10,443 bases of DNA from a bacterium (GTDB lineage: Bacteria > Patescibacteriota > Dojkabacteria > JAKAPS01 > JAJZLI01): assembly GCA_021803645.1 (NCBI GenBank), contig JAJZLI010000059.1, positions 14,865 to 25,307 of the forward strand. Reading direction: 5' to 3'. The notes beneath the pieces are model-generated. The model worked only from the letters and a program-made list of their open reading frames with translations. It was not told the DNA's origin and searched no databases. Shown here in pieces: positions 1 to 6,782 of this stretch. The first letter of the stretch is position 1; each line of letters begins with the position of its first letter. The translations under genes and the position numbers were made by a program.

Positions 1-153
1 AATCTTGGATGCTAGGTTAACAGGGGTGGTCTAAATTAACTTAGGTAATATATTTATATTATCATTAATTATTGTTATTTGCTCGTTCAAACTGTAATTG
101 TGGCATATTCCTATATATATTTGTTGGTGCAAATGGGTGTACTTTTTAGTTTG

Positions 154-183
154 CAAAAAAAAAATAAAGATGTTATCTTTATT
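154..183 (-). terminator. Possible AU-only intrinsic terminator on the minus strand
   Basis: A perfect 9-bp inverted repeat (163-171 against 175-183, 3-nt loop) sits beside a run of ten A at 155-164. Read on the minus strand this is a hairpin followed by ten T, the layout of an intrinsic terminator. The stem has only one G-C pair, so it would be weak. It could stop transcripts of the minus-strand kinase operon after they run antisense through the receiver gene at 215-619. It lies just upstream of that receiver's promoter, so it could equally be an operator or a chance AT-rich palindrome. Confidence 0.3.
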
Positions 184-196
184 ATCGTAGTTTAGA

Positions 197-202
197 TATA
201 AT
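197..202 (+). promoter_or_regulatory. -10 box of the first receiver gene
   Basis: TATAAT lies 12 nt before the ATG at 215, so transcription should start near 209 and leave a leader of about 6 nt. No convincing -35 is visible. The 8-mer ATTATCGT occurs at 181-188 and again at 204-211, flanking the box, and could be an activator or repressor site. No Shine-Dalgarno site is present. Confidence 0.55.
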
Positions 203-214
203 AATTATCGTTAT

Positions 215-619
215 ATGGATAATATGAAAAATAAGAAGGTTTTAATTGTTGAAGATGATCTTTTCCTTTCTGATATTTATAACCAAATTTTTACTAAGAG
301 AGGGTATTCTGTAATTAATTCATATGATGGTGAGGATGCTTTAAAAAGAGCTAAAGAGGAAGAATTTGGGATTATAATGCTTGATATAATGCTTCCTAAA
401 AAAACAGGAATTGATGTTCTTAGGGAAGTTAGGTCTACAGATAATAAGTCTAAAGATGTTCCTATATTTATGCTTACTAATCTTGGGTATGATGATATTA
501 TAAAAACTGCATTTGAACTTGGTGCTAATGGATATCTTGTTAAATCTACGCTCCTTCCTGTACAGATTGTTGATGAGGTTGAAGCATTTTTTGATAGCGA
601 TAAGATTGTTGGTAGTTAG
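215..619 (+). CDS. Stand-alone response-regulator receiver protein
   Basis: A 134-residue CheY-like receiver domain with no output domain. The acidic pocket is E13/D14/D15, the phosphoacceptor is D57 (in MLDIMLP), the conserved switch Thr is T88 and the conserved Lys is K110, followed by the normal alpha-5 helix. All residues needed for Mg-dependent phosphotransfer from a histidine kinase are present, but no histidine kinase lies in the window. It would act in the cytoplasm by protein-protein contact or inside a phosphorelay. It is a paralogue of the receiver at 6389-6775, with the same spacing of key residues. The start at 215 fits the -10 box at 197; an in-frame ATG at 224 is an alternative. 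Its last 74 bp overlap the 3' end of the minus-strand kinase gene. Confidence 0.93.
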   Translation: MDNMKNKKVLIVEDDLFLSDIYNQIFTKRGYSVINSYDGEDALKRAKEEEFGIIMLDIMLPKKTGIDVLREVRSTDNKSKDVPIFMLTNLGYDDIIKTAFELGANGYLVKSTLLPVQIVDEVEAFFDSDKIVGS

Positions 620-1178
620 CTTCTACTTTTTCTATAAGATCAAGTATCTCTTGTTGCAATGTGCTATTTTCTTCTTTTACATATAGATTTGTTAAATGGT
701 CTATATACCCTTGTAGCATAGCATCTATATACACTCTCCTGTGTTTAGAAGGCAGGTTTTTACTCCTCATTATTGACTGTAATATGGCTTGAAGATCATT
801 ATTTACATCTTTATGGAAATTATCATTTTGCAGTTTGTGAAATGTTGTTTTTTCAAAATCTATTACTCTTATTCTTCCATTATCAAGTACAAAATTTTTC
901 ATTTGGGCATCTCCATGTGTGATTCTTCTTACATGCATTCTGGCAAGCAGGTTTCCAATACCATAGAAGAGGATTTCTTCTCTTTCAGTTCCTTGAAAAT
1001 TATATGTATCAATTGGGATAATATCCATTTCTGATTTAGTGATAAGGTATGGTTTTTTGTTTTTTACTATTATGTACAGTATTTTGAATACACTAAATCC
1101 TTCCTGTTCCATTCTTTGCATATTTGCGATTTGTCCAAAGCATCTCCTTGGGCTATTTGATGGTTTTATTGCAACCAA
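546..1178 (-). CDS. Protein kinase-like domain (Bud32/RIO/LPS-kinase type), C-terminal frame of a split gene
   Basis: The core of a eukaryotic-like kinase fold. VAIK with its ATP-binding Lys lies at residues 2-5 of this segment, the catalytic loop HGDAQMKN at 88-95 (Asp90, Asn95) and the metal-binding IDFE at 106-109 in place of DFG. The compact HGD...N...DFE layout resembles Bud32, RIO and WaaP-type kinases rather than Hanks kinases; the substrate is unknown. The only start-like codon in this frame is a TTG at 1178, immediately before VAIK, which would leave out the glycine-rich loop. The frame stays open upstream to 1262 and encodes a GGTG loop (1195-1206), with no ATG or GTG. The true N-terminus is therefore almost certainly the 1211-1504 frame, joined by a -1 shift at the A8 run 1256-1263, giving 319 residues. 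The last 25 residues lie antisense to the receiver gene. Confidence 0.8.
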   Translation of the reverse strand: MVAIKPSNSPRRCFGQIANMQRMEQEGFSVFKILYIIVKNKKPYLITKSEMDIIPIDTYNFQGTEREEILFYGIGNLLARMHVRRITHGDAQMKNFVLDNGRIRVIDFEKTTFHKLQNDNFHKDVNNDLQAILQSIMRSKNLPSKHRRVYIDAMLQGYIDHLTNLYVKEENSTLQQEILDLIEKVEANYQQSYRYQKMLQPHQQSVQEGA

Positions 1179-1210
1179 TAAATGTCTTTTTTCACCTGTT
1201 CCTCCAATGG

Positions 1211-1504
1211 TTATCTCTCCAGATTGTATTTTGTGCGAGCTATTTCCTGCTGTGATTTTTTTTCAGGAGATGTAAAATCAAACGCAATTATTGCTTGCGA
1301 TTGTTCTGGACATTTAAGACAATATACTCCGTCTTTTAAGTCAGCACTATGTGGATTTTCTATTTCTTGTGGGTCTATTACTCTTGGATTTTTTCCAAGT
1401 GCGTAATCTAAAATATCCTCAATATTTTCTCCTGACTCTATCTGGGTATTTTCACCCCTATTATTGTATGTTCCGCTAGGAAATGCTTCTTGTAAATTGT
1501 TCAT
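1211..1504 (-). CDS. N-terminal part of the kinase-like protein, zero frame
   Basis: Codes for 97 residues, of which the first 81 (to Glu at 1262-1264) appear to be the N-terminal part of the kinase encoded downstream. The last 14-16 residues after the A8 run look like out-of-frame read-through. The segment holds an acidic, Asn-rich stretch (residues 14-36) and a region around DGVYCLKCPEQ (58-68) that leads smoothly into the kinase N-lobe when the frame changes. The ATG at 1504 lies 29 nt inside the end of the upstream gene (which stops at 1476), so the two are translationally linked in one operon. I recognise no separate domain. Without the frame change this would be a short orphan protein. 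Confidence 0.6.
   Translation of the reverse strand: MNNLQEAFPSGTYNNRGENTQIESGENIEDILDYALGKNPRVIDPQEIENPHSADLKDGVYCLKCPEQSQAIIAFDFTSPEKKSQQEIARTKYNLER
1256..1263 (-). other. A8 frameshift site inside the kinase gene
   Basis: On the coding strand G is followed by eight A, read GAA AAA AAA then TCA in the zero frame. The downstream kinase frame is -1 and reads AAA AAA ATC. The heptamer A_AAA_AAA is in the correct phase for -1 slippage, and one extra A (A9), by transcriptional slippage or as the true genomic sequence, gives the same join. After the site the zero frame stops at 1211. No clear stimulatory hairpin or upstream Shine-Dalgarno-like element is visible. A homopolymer sequencing error is the simplest alternative. 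Confidence 0.7.
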
Positions 1505-2018
1505 TATATACTCGATTAAATAAAGAATATAAATCCGAATTATCTCTGTCTAGGAATATTGTGTCAATAAGTTTATTATATGAAATCCTACCTATGTGGT
1601 TTGTTGCTGTGGCGTAAGTTCCTGGTAATATATAAATTATGCTTTTCTCTCCAGGAGCAAGTATGAAAGAATATTGACTAAGTCCTGTTAAATTTACTCC
1701 ATAGGAATCACATATTCCAAGTAGTTCTGCTATTTTTTCTACAATATCTTTGGGGCTTAAATTTCCATTATCTTGAAGTTTTTGTGAATAAATTGGTCTT
1801 GCCGATTCAGGAATTAGATATATATTCTCTGCAACCTCTTGTAGTTGAAACTTTTTTGCTCCTTGTGGTAGAGGAACTGTTGTCGTGTCCTGTGGTTCTT
1901 TTATAACACATATTTGTCCATCACTATCTCCACAGAATCTTATTTTACCTTTATATTGTTCTTCAATAATATCCCAGATATTAAAAAATGTTGTATCATC
2001 TTCAATCTTACTTCCCAT
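1476..2018 (-). CDS. Unrecognised protein, first gene of the kinase operon; possibly a degenerate kinase
   Basis: A soluble protein of 180 residues with no signal peptide or membrane segment. Two in-frame ATGs exist, at 2042 and 2018. The extended -10 box TGGTATAAT (2034-2026) lies between them, so the first ATG would not be transcribed and 2018 is chosen. I do not recognise a family. The C-terminal half (helix, a SYGVNLTG stretch, YSFIL, a short hydrophobic strand, then ILPGTY) loosely follows the order of a kinase C-lobe (helix, HGD loop, N-x-L strand, DFG) with every catalytic residue replaced. A pseudokinase origin is therefore conceivable but weak. It overlaps the next gene by 29 nt, implying a shared transcript with the kinase. 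Confidence 0.75.
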   Translation of the reverse strand: MGSKIEDDTTFFNIWDIIEEQYKGKIRFCGDSDGQICVIKEPQDTTTVPLPQGAKKFQLQEVAENIYLIPESARPIYSQKLQDNGNLSPKDIVEKIAELLGICDSYGVNLTGLSQYSFILAPGEKSIIYILPGTYATATNHIGRISYNKLIDTIFLDRDNSDLYSLFNRVYNEQFTRSIS

Positions 2019-2025
2019 ACTCAAT

Positions 2026-2034
2026 ATTATACCA
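2026..2034 (-). promoter_or_regulatory. Extended -10 promoter of the kinase operon
   Basis: On the minus strand TGGTATAAT (an extended -10, TGn plus a perfect TATAAT) ends 7 nt before the ATG at 2018, predicting transcription from about the A of the start codon. TTTAGA at 2054-2049 is a 4/6 match to the -35 with a 17-nt spacer. Confidence 0.65.
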
Positions 2035-2064
2035 TGCCCCATAATGTTTCTAAATGTGGTGTAT

Positions 2065-2093
2065 TTGTAAATATTGTATATATTAGGTATAAT
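2065..2093 (+). promoter_or_regulatory. rpsT-lepA promoter
   Basis: TTGTAA (2065-2070), a 17-nt spacer and a perfect TATAAT (2088-2093) precede the rpsT ATG by 9 nt, leaving a leader of about 2-3 nt. It is divergent from the kinase-operon promoter, and the two -10 boxes lie about 57 nt apart in an 84-bp gap. There is no room for the long S20-binding leader that regulates rpsT in enterobacteria. Confidence 0.65.
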
Positions 2094-2102
2094 AATGTCT
2101 CA

Positions 2103-2342
2103 ATGGCAAATATTAAATCATCAATAAAAGATATTAGAAGAACTAAAAGGAGAACCTTTAGAAATGGGAAATATAAGGTTGAATTTGATAAGATGAAAAA
2201 ATCATTTATTAAATCCCCTAGTGCAAAATCTTTGAGTGAGCTTTATTCACAGGTTGATAAAATGGTTAAAAGAAAGATTTTTCATAAGAATAAGGCTGCT
2301 AGAGAAAAGAGTAAGCTTTCAAGTATCCTTGGTGTAAAATAA
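2103..2342 (+). CDS. rpsT: 30S ribosomal protein S20
   Basis: A 79-residue, Lys/Arg-rich, wholly helical protein beginning MANIKSSIKDIRRT and ending in a helix with HKNKAAREKSKL, the S20 hallmark. S20 binds 16S rRNA early in 30S assembly. The family is usually about 85-90 residues, so this copy is slightly short, with both ends recognisable. The reading frame is open further upstream, but the -10 box at 2088-2093 and the conserved MANIKS start place initiation at 2103. The stop codon at 2340-2342 directly touches the lepA ATG, so the two are almost certainly co-transcribed and translationally coupled. Confidence 0.95.
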   Translation: MANIKSSIKDIRRTKRRTFRNGKYKVEFDKMKKSFIKSPSAKSLSELYSQVDKMVKRKIFHKNKAAREKSKLSSILGVK

Positions 2343-4121
2343 ATGGATAAAATCCGTAACTTTTCTGTTATTGCACATGTTGATCATGGCAAATCTACCC
2401 TTTCTGATAGACTTTTAGAGTTTACTAATACTGTTGAAAAAAGAAACATGAAATCTCAGTTCTTAGATAATTTATCTGTAGAGCGAGAAAGAGGTATTAC
2501 TGTTAAACTTAGGACAGTTAGAATGCAGTATAAGGGGTATATCTTAAACCTTATTGATACTCCAGGGCATGTTGATTTTTCATCTGAAGTTTTAAGGTCA
2601 CTGCAGGCATGTGAAGGAGCAATTCTACTTGTTGATGTTACTGGAGGTATAGAGGCTCAAACAATAGGAAATTTTCTAAATGCATTATCACTAAATCTTG
2701 ATATTATCCCTGTGTTAAATAAGATAGACATTGCTAATATAGATATTGATGCTAGACTATCACAAATACACGATATACTTGGTTTTTCCAAAGATGAAAT
2801 TTTAAAAACTTCTGGCAAAACTGGTATTGGTGTTTATGAACTTCTAGATAACATTATTGCAAAAATCTCTCCTCCAAAGTCTACCCAATCATCTTTTAGA
2901 GGTTTTATTTTTGATTCTTTTTATGATCATCACCTAGGAGAAATTGTCCTTGTAAAGGTTACTGATGGTACTCTTTCACGTGGAGATATAGTTTACTTTC
3001 ACTCATCTTCTCTTCCTATTAAGGTTATAGACTTAGGTTATCTTACTCCTGAATATACTTTTGTTGATAGTGTCTCTGCCGGAGAGGTTTGTTTTATTGT
3101 TACAAAAGTTAAGAGTATCAAAGATATTGCAGTGAAGGATACTTTGGTAAAAGATACTTTGTCTTCCCCAATTTTTAAATATGAAAGGGTAAAAAGCATG
3201 ATATTCTCTTCATTTTTTCCTTTAGATAGAAATGATACTGAAAAATTTAAAGAAGCTATAGGAAAATTAGGTTTGAATGATTTTGCATTTGAATACTCTC
3301 CTGTAAATAGTATTGCATTAGGTTTTGGATATAAATGTGGTTTTTTAGGGATTCTTCACATGGAAGTTGTTTCTCAGAGATTATCTCAGGAGTATGGTGT
3401 TGACGTTTTTGTTTCATCTCCTACAGTTGAGTATAAATTAAAGTTGAAAGATGGGGAAGAAGTAGTAATATCTAATCCTTTAGAGTTTGATCATAATATG
3501 GGAATAGATAAAATTTCTGAACCATATATAAAATTAGAAATTTTGGCTCCACAGGAATGTATAGGATCTATTATTGATTTGGTGGTCTCAAAAAGAGGTA
3601 TATTTATAAATTCTGAATTTAAAGAAGGGATATCTCAAGAAATGAAAATGACATTCCTTTCATTTGAAATGCCCCTTTCTTCCCTGATTACAGATTTTTA
3701 CGATAAACTTCAAATGATTACCTCAGGTAGGGGGTCTATGGATTATTCTTTTATTGGATATAGATTCTCTGATATTGTAAGAGTTGATTTCCTTGTTAAT
3801 AAAGAAATGGTTGAACCACTTTCAATGCTTTGTGACAGATCCTCAGCTGCAAGAGTAGCTGCTTCAATTTGTTCCCGTTTAAAAGACTTAATACCAAAAT
3901 CACAATTTGCTATTGCTATACAGGCAGTCATTGAAGGTAAAATTACTGCAAGAGAGGATATTTCACCCTTTAGAAAAGATGTTACCGCAAAACTTTATGG
4001 AGGAGATCCTACAAGGAGAATGAAACTTTTAGAAAAGCAAAAAAAAGGAAAAGCTCGTGCTAAAACATTTGGTAAAGTTGAAATACCCCAGGATGTATTT
4101 GTAAAAATATATAAGGTATAG
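2343..4121 (+). CDS. lepA: Elongation factor 4 (ribosomal back-translocase)
   Basis: A full-length 592-residue LepA/EF4, a translational GTPase related to EF-G that acts on stalled or assembling ribosomes. The GTPase motifs are AHVDHGKST (11-19), RERGIT (48-53, switch I), DTPGH (72-76), NKID (126-129) and SGKTG (157-161, in place of the usual SAKTG). EF-G-like domains follow, then the LepA-specific C-terminal domain ending in GKVEIPQDVF, with the Arg/Lys-rich stretch RRMKLLEKQKKGKARAK just before it. It starts at the base after the rpsT stop and has no Shine-Dalgarno sequence, so translation probably depends on coupling. It ends 4 bp before the convergent deacetylase gene. Confidence 0.97.
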   Translation: MDKIRNFSVIAHVDHGKSTLSDRLLEFTNTVEKRNMKSQFLDNLSVERERGITVKLRTVRMQYKGYILNLIDTPGHVDFSSEVLRSLQACEGAILLVDVTGGIEAQTIGNFLNALSLNLDIIPVLNKIDIANIDIDARLSQIHDILGFSKDEILKTSGKTGIGVYELLDNIIAKISPPKSTQSSFRGFIFDSFYDHHLGEIVLVKVTDGTLSRGDIVYFHSSSLPIKVIDLGYLTPEYTFVDSVSAGEVCFIVTKVKSIKDIAVKDTLVKDTLSSPIFKYERVKSMIFSSFFPLDRNDTEKFKEAIGKLGLNDFAFEYSPVNSIALGFGYKCGFLGILHMEVVSQRLSQEYGVDVFVSSPTVEYKLKLKDGEEVVISNPLEFDHNMGIDKISEPYIKLEILAPQECIGSIIDLVVSKRGIFINSEFKEGISQEMKMTFLSFEMPLSSLITDFYDKLQMITSGRGSMDYSFIGYRFSDIVRVDFLVNKEMVEPLSMLCDRSSAARVAASICSRLKDLIPKSQFAIAIQAVIEGKITAREDISPFRKDVTAKLYGGDPTRRMKLLEKQKKGKARAKTFGKVEIPQDVFVKIYKV

Positions 4122-4125
4122 TTAT

Positions 4126-5349
4126 TTAAACCTTTAGATTGGATATAAATTGGTTTATAGATATATTTCCTGAATCTCTAATTCTATAGAGCATGTATGG
4201 ATCTGACATGTTTTGCTTTTGACTGTTGAAATCTTCATCAAGCAATCCTCCCAGATACCCATTTTGTAATAAATCTTTATCTAGTATTTCCTCCCCCTGC
4301 AGGTCTTCATTTCTAAAAGGTGCCCCTGAGGGATATGCTATAAACTGCACTATTGTTCCTAATTTTTGCTCTAAAGTTTGTTTTGATACGGATAATTCAT
4401 AATTGATATATTTGGAATTTGATCCACCTAGAGCAATATGGTTTACCGTGTGAGATTCAATTTCCATCCCTGCATCAGCCAATTGTTTTATTTGGTTCCA
4501 TGTCATGTATGATTGTGCTGGTCCATTGTATCCCCCAACAAAACCTGTAATTATATTAAATTCTGCTGTGTCTCCAAATTTTTTTAAAATTGGAAATGCA
4601 TATTTATACTGGCTTTCTCTTCCATCATCAAAACTTAATATAATTGGTTTTTGAGGTAAAAGTGTTCCATAGTAAAGATTATTAAACATATCTTCTAATG
4701 TAATTGTTGTGTATCCTGTCTTTTTTAGGTATTCTAATTGTTTTTCAAACTGACTTGTAAGCAATGTTAGCCCCATATCAAGTTCATAACCATATTTATT
4801 AGAATATTCAGATTCTGGTGAGTATGTCGGTACCACTTTGTGAAGCATTAATATTGGCATATTCTCTGTTTGGGGCTTTATGTTTTTGACAGTGATAATT
4901 GGAGAAGATGATATATCAAATTGTCCTAAATTTATAAACTTTTCATTTATCTCTTTTACTTGGAAATTAAAGTAGTGACTGTTGTAGTAATTAGGTATTA
5001 CATAATTACTATCATTTGTTTTTAACGATAATTTAATTGGCACATATACAACGTCATTTTTAACATAAGGTTTTTGTATAGACATAATTTTAAAATTTAT
5101 ATGCCCATATTTGTTTTGCATGAATGTTTTGAAATTTGGGTAGCTTATGAACTGTTCCTTGTATTTTTGTGACATGTTATTCCATGCATAATTGTATTTT
5201 TTTGTAGAAATACTTTTTATGATAAGTATTGCTTTTTGTTCTGCAATATACTCATTTTTTGTTATTTGGATACTTTTACTTATTAGCACTCCTGCTAAAA
5301 TAGTAGTCATAACAAGTAGGAATATACTAATCGCCCCTCTATTTCTCAT
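4126..5349 (-). CDS. Membrane-anchored polysaccharide deacetylase (NodB/CE4 family)
   Basis: A protein of about 407 residues with one N-terminal membrane segment (about 6-27), an outside region of about 130 residues that may be NTF2-like (low confidence), and a C-terminal NodB domain. The NodB motifs (numbered from the chosen start) are SFDDG (239-243, catalytic base and metal Asp), SHTVNH (299-304, the H-x3-H metal ligands) and AYPSG (338-342). These predict metal-dependent removal of N- or O-acetyl groups from an extracellular polymer such as peptidoglycan or exopolysaccharide. An in-frame ATG at 5358 sits upstream of the predicted transcription start (TATAAT at 5366-5361), so 5349 is preferred. 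It is divergent from the UbiA-family gene, with promoters in the shared 65-bp gap. Confidence 0.92.
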   Translation of the reverse strand: MRNRGAISIFLLVMTTILAGVLISKSIQITKNEYIAEQKAILIIKSISTKKYNYAWNNMSQKYKEQFISYPNFKTFMQNKYGHINFKIMSIQKPYVKNDVVYVPIKLSLKTNDSNYVIPNYYNSHYFNFQVKEINEKFINLGQFDISSSPIITVKNIKPQTENMPILMLHKVVPTYSPESEYSNKYGYELDMGLTLLTSQFEKQLEYLKKTGYTTITLEDMFNNLYYGTLLPQKPIILSFDDGRESQYKYAFPILKKFGDTAEFNIITGFVGGYNGPAQSYMTWNQIKQLADAGMEIESHTVNHIALGGSNSKYINYELSVSKQTLEQKLGTIVQFIAYPSGAPFRNEDLQGEEILDKDLLQNGYLGGLLDEDFNSQKQNMSDPYMLYRIRDSGNISINQFISNLKV

Positions 5350-5360
5350 AGTGCCCATGT

Positions 5361-5366
5361 ATTATA
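5361..5366 (-). promoter_or_regulatory. -10 box of the deacetylase gene
   Basis: On the minus strand TATAAT lies only 2 nt before the ATG at 5358 but 11 nt before the ATG at 5349. Transcription from about 5354 would therefore exclude the first ATG and leave a leader of about 4-5 nt for the second. No good -35 is seen. Confidence 0.5.
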
Positions 5367-5402
5367 CTATAATTTGTGCTATTATTATTCCCTCCCATAT
5401 AT

Positions 5403-5408
5403 TATAAT
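5403..5408 (+). promoter_or_regulatory. -10 box of the UbiA-family gene
   Basis: TATAAT ends 6 nt before the ATG at 5415, predicting a leaderless transcript. The box lies inside the upstream extension of the open frame (from a GTG at 5376), which argues against that earlier start. It forms a divergent promoter pair with the deacetylase, the two -10 boxes being about 36 nt apart. Confidence 0.6.
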
Positions 5409-5414
5409 CTGGGT

Positions 5415-6347
5415 ATGCAAGGTGTTTTTGATAATATAAAGTGGTGGTTTCTTGCTCTAAGACCCAAACAATGGATAAAAAATCTGTTAGTTTTTGCCTT
5501 TATATTTTTTTATAGAGATATAACAAACTTTTATGATCTGAGGAAGGTTTTTTGGGCCTTTATTTCACTTATTATTTTATCATCTTCTGTGTATCTTATA
5601 AATGATGTTGTAGATTATAAAAGGGACAAAATTCATCCTGTTAAAAAAAATAGACCTATTGCTTCTGATAAGATTTCAAGGAAAGAAGCTGTTATTGGGT
5701 CTGTTATATTTTTCCTCCTTGGACTTATTCTTGCTGTGTCTATAGGAGAATATCTTCTTTTTATTTATGTTTTTTACTACTTTCTTGTACTATTTTATTC
5801 CCTGTATTTGAAGAATGTTCTGATTATAGACTCTCTAACTAATGCTGTTGGTTTTGTCCTTAGAGTTATTGCAGGAGGGGTAGTTATTGGTGCACCTATC
5901 AATTCTTGGTTTATTATATTTATCATTTGTGCCTCACTATTTATTTCTTTTGGAAAAAGAAGGGCAGAAATTACAATGTTATCTTTTAAGAGAGCATCGG
6001 AACATAGATCTGTTTTGCGTGATTACCCTAAAGAATTTTTGGACTCTCTTATTTCTATGACAGGAGCAGCTACATTTTTTGCATATATTCTTTTTTCGTA
6101 TACAATAGACATTGGTAATTCTACCCCCATTTTAGTATCTTCTGTGCTTCCTGCTCATGTTAAAAACCCTCATTGGTTTAAGATTACTATTCCTTTGGGA
6201 TTTTATATTCTTGCAAGATATTTGTATGATATATATGTGAAAAAAGAGGGAGATGCGCCAGAGACTGTATGGTTTGAAGATCGTTATATACTATATTCAA
6301 CGATTCTATACTTCATAGTCTCTACTTTTGTTATTTATATAATTTAA
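5415..6347 (+). CDS. UbiA-family prenyltransferase, likely decaprenyl-phosphate phosphoribosyltransferase
   Basis: A 310-residue polytopic membrane protein of about eight or nine helices. The LRPKQWIKN opening (15-23) and the first Asp motif NDVVDYKRD (63-71; D64, D67, D71 bind Mg and diphosphate) followed by HPVKKNRPI are typical of the subgroup that transfers 5-phosphoribose from PRPP to polyprenyl phosphate, a step towards decaprenyl-phosphoryl-arabinose. The second conserved region is KNVLIIDSLTNAVGFVLR (133-150) and a cytoplasmic loop carries SFGKRRAEI (178-186). DprE1/DprE2 epimerase genes are not in the window, so the final sugar donor is unknown. The start at 5415 is set by the -10 box. 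An A8 run at 5643-5650 is read in frame here, without a shift. Confidence 0.88.
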   Translation: MQGVFDNIKWWFLALRPKQWIKNLLVFAFIFFYRDITNFYDLRKVFWAFISLIILSSSVYLINDVVDYKRDKIHPVKKNRPIASDKISRKEAVIGSVIFFLLGLILAVSIGEYLLFIYVFYYFLVLFYSLYLKNVLIIDSLTNAVGFVLRVIAGGVVIGAPINSWFIIFIICASLFISFGKRRAEITMLSFKRASEHRSVLRDYPKEFLDSLISMTGAATFFAYILFSYTIDIGNSTPILVSSVLPAHVKNPHWFKITIPLGFYILARYLYDIYVKKEGDAPETVWFEDRYILYSTILYFIVSTFVIYII

Positions 6348-6373
6348 AGATAGATTTTTGCTAATTTATTCTG

Positions 6374-6379
6374 TAGAAT
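6374..6379 (+). promoter_or_regulatory. Putative -10 box of the receiver-prfB unit
   Basis: TAGAAT (5/6 match) ends 9 nt before the ATG at 6389, in a 41-bp gap after the UbiA-family gene. No clear -35 is seen. The position matches the other promoters in the window, but read-through from upstream is also possible because no terminator is visible. Confidence 0.4.
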
Positions 6380-6388
6380 AGTTTTAAA

Positions 6389-6775
6389 ATGAATACAGAA
6401 AAAAAAATAAAGTTGCTTTTTATTGAAGATGATACTGACCTTGTATACATATACTCAAAGGCATTTGAAAAAGATAATTTTGTAGTTATAAATGCATACA
6501 ATGGAGAAGATGGTCTCACTAAGGCTAAAGATTCTTTACCTGATGTGATTCTTCTTGATATAATGCTTCCAGGAATGAATGGATTGGATGTGTTAAAAGA
6601 ATTAAAGACCACTTCTTCAACAATGAGTATACCTGTAATACTTTTAACTCAGCTTTCTGACGATACTTCTGTAAAAGAGGGTTTTGCAAGACAAGCTTCT
6701 GGATACCTTGTGAAAGCTTTTCAGAATCCATCCCAAATAGTTCAGGAAGTCTATAAAATACTGAAAATTTCGTGA
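6389..6775 (+). CDS. Stand-alone response-regulator receiver protein, upstream of prfB
   Basis: A 128-residue receiver domain with a complete active site: E13/D14/D15, phosphoacceptor D57 (LLDIMLP), T87 and K109, then a normal alpha-5 helix. It has no DNA-binding or enzymatic output domain. It is clearly paralogous to the receiver at 215-619 (shared DIMLP, GYLVK and identical spacing up to D57). It stops 7 nt before prfB and probably shares its transcript. Codons 4-7 contain nine A in a row (6399-6407), read in frame as GAA AAA AAA ATA; slippage there would abort the protein. The upstream kinase partner is unknown. Confidence 0.93.
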   Translation: MNTEKKIKLLFIEDDTDLVYIYSKAFEKDNFVVINAYNGEDGLTKAKDSLPDVILLDIMLPGMNGLDVLKELKTTSSTMSIPVILLTQLSDDTSVKEGFARQASGYLVKAFQNPSQIVQEVYKILKIS

Positions 6776-6782
6776 ATTATAT

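Noticed and set aside
2..34. Short open stretch ending in TAA at 32-34 (ending ...LTGVV) at the left edge, possibly the 3' end of an upstream gene.
   Set aside because: Only ten codons are visible, too few to distinguish a real gene end from chance; it is slightly more G-rich than its surroundings, so it may still be real.
789..1406. Plus-strand open frames across the kinase region.
   Set aside because: They are antisense to a recognisable kinase, carry no motifs and have no promoter-like spacing.
2018..2042. Upstream ATG at 2042 for the first kinase-operon gene.
   Set aside because: The extended -10 box lies between this ATG and the one at 2018, so transcripts would not include it.
3743..3931. 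Minus-strand open frame inside lepA.
   Set aside because: Antisense shadow of a strongly conserved gene.
5376..5414. GTG start at 5376 for the UbiA-family gene.
   Set aside because: The -10 box TATAAT lies inside this extension, and the family N-terminus aligns from 5415.
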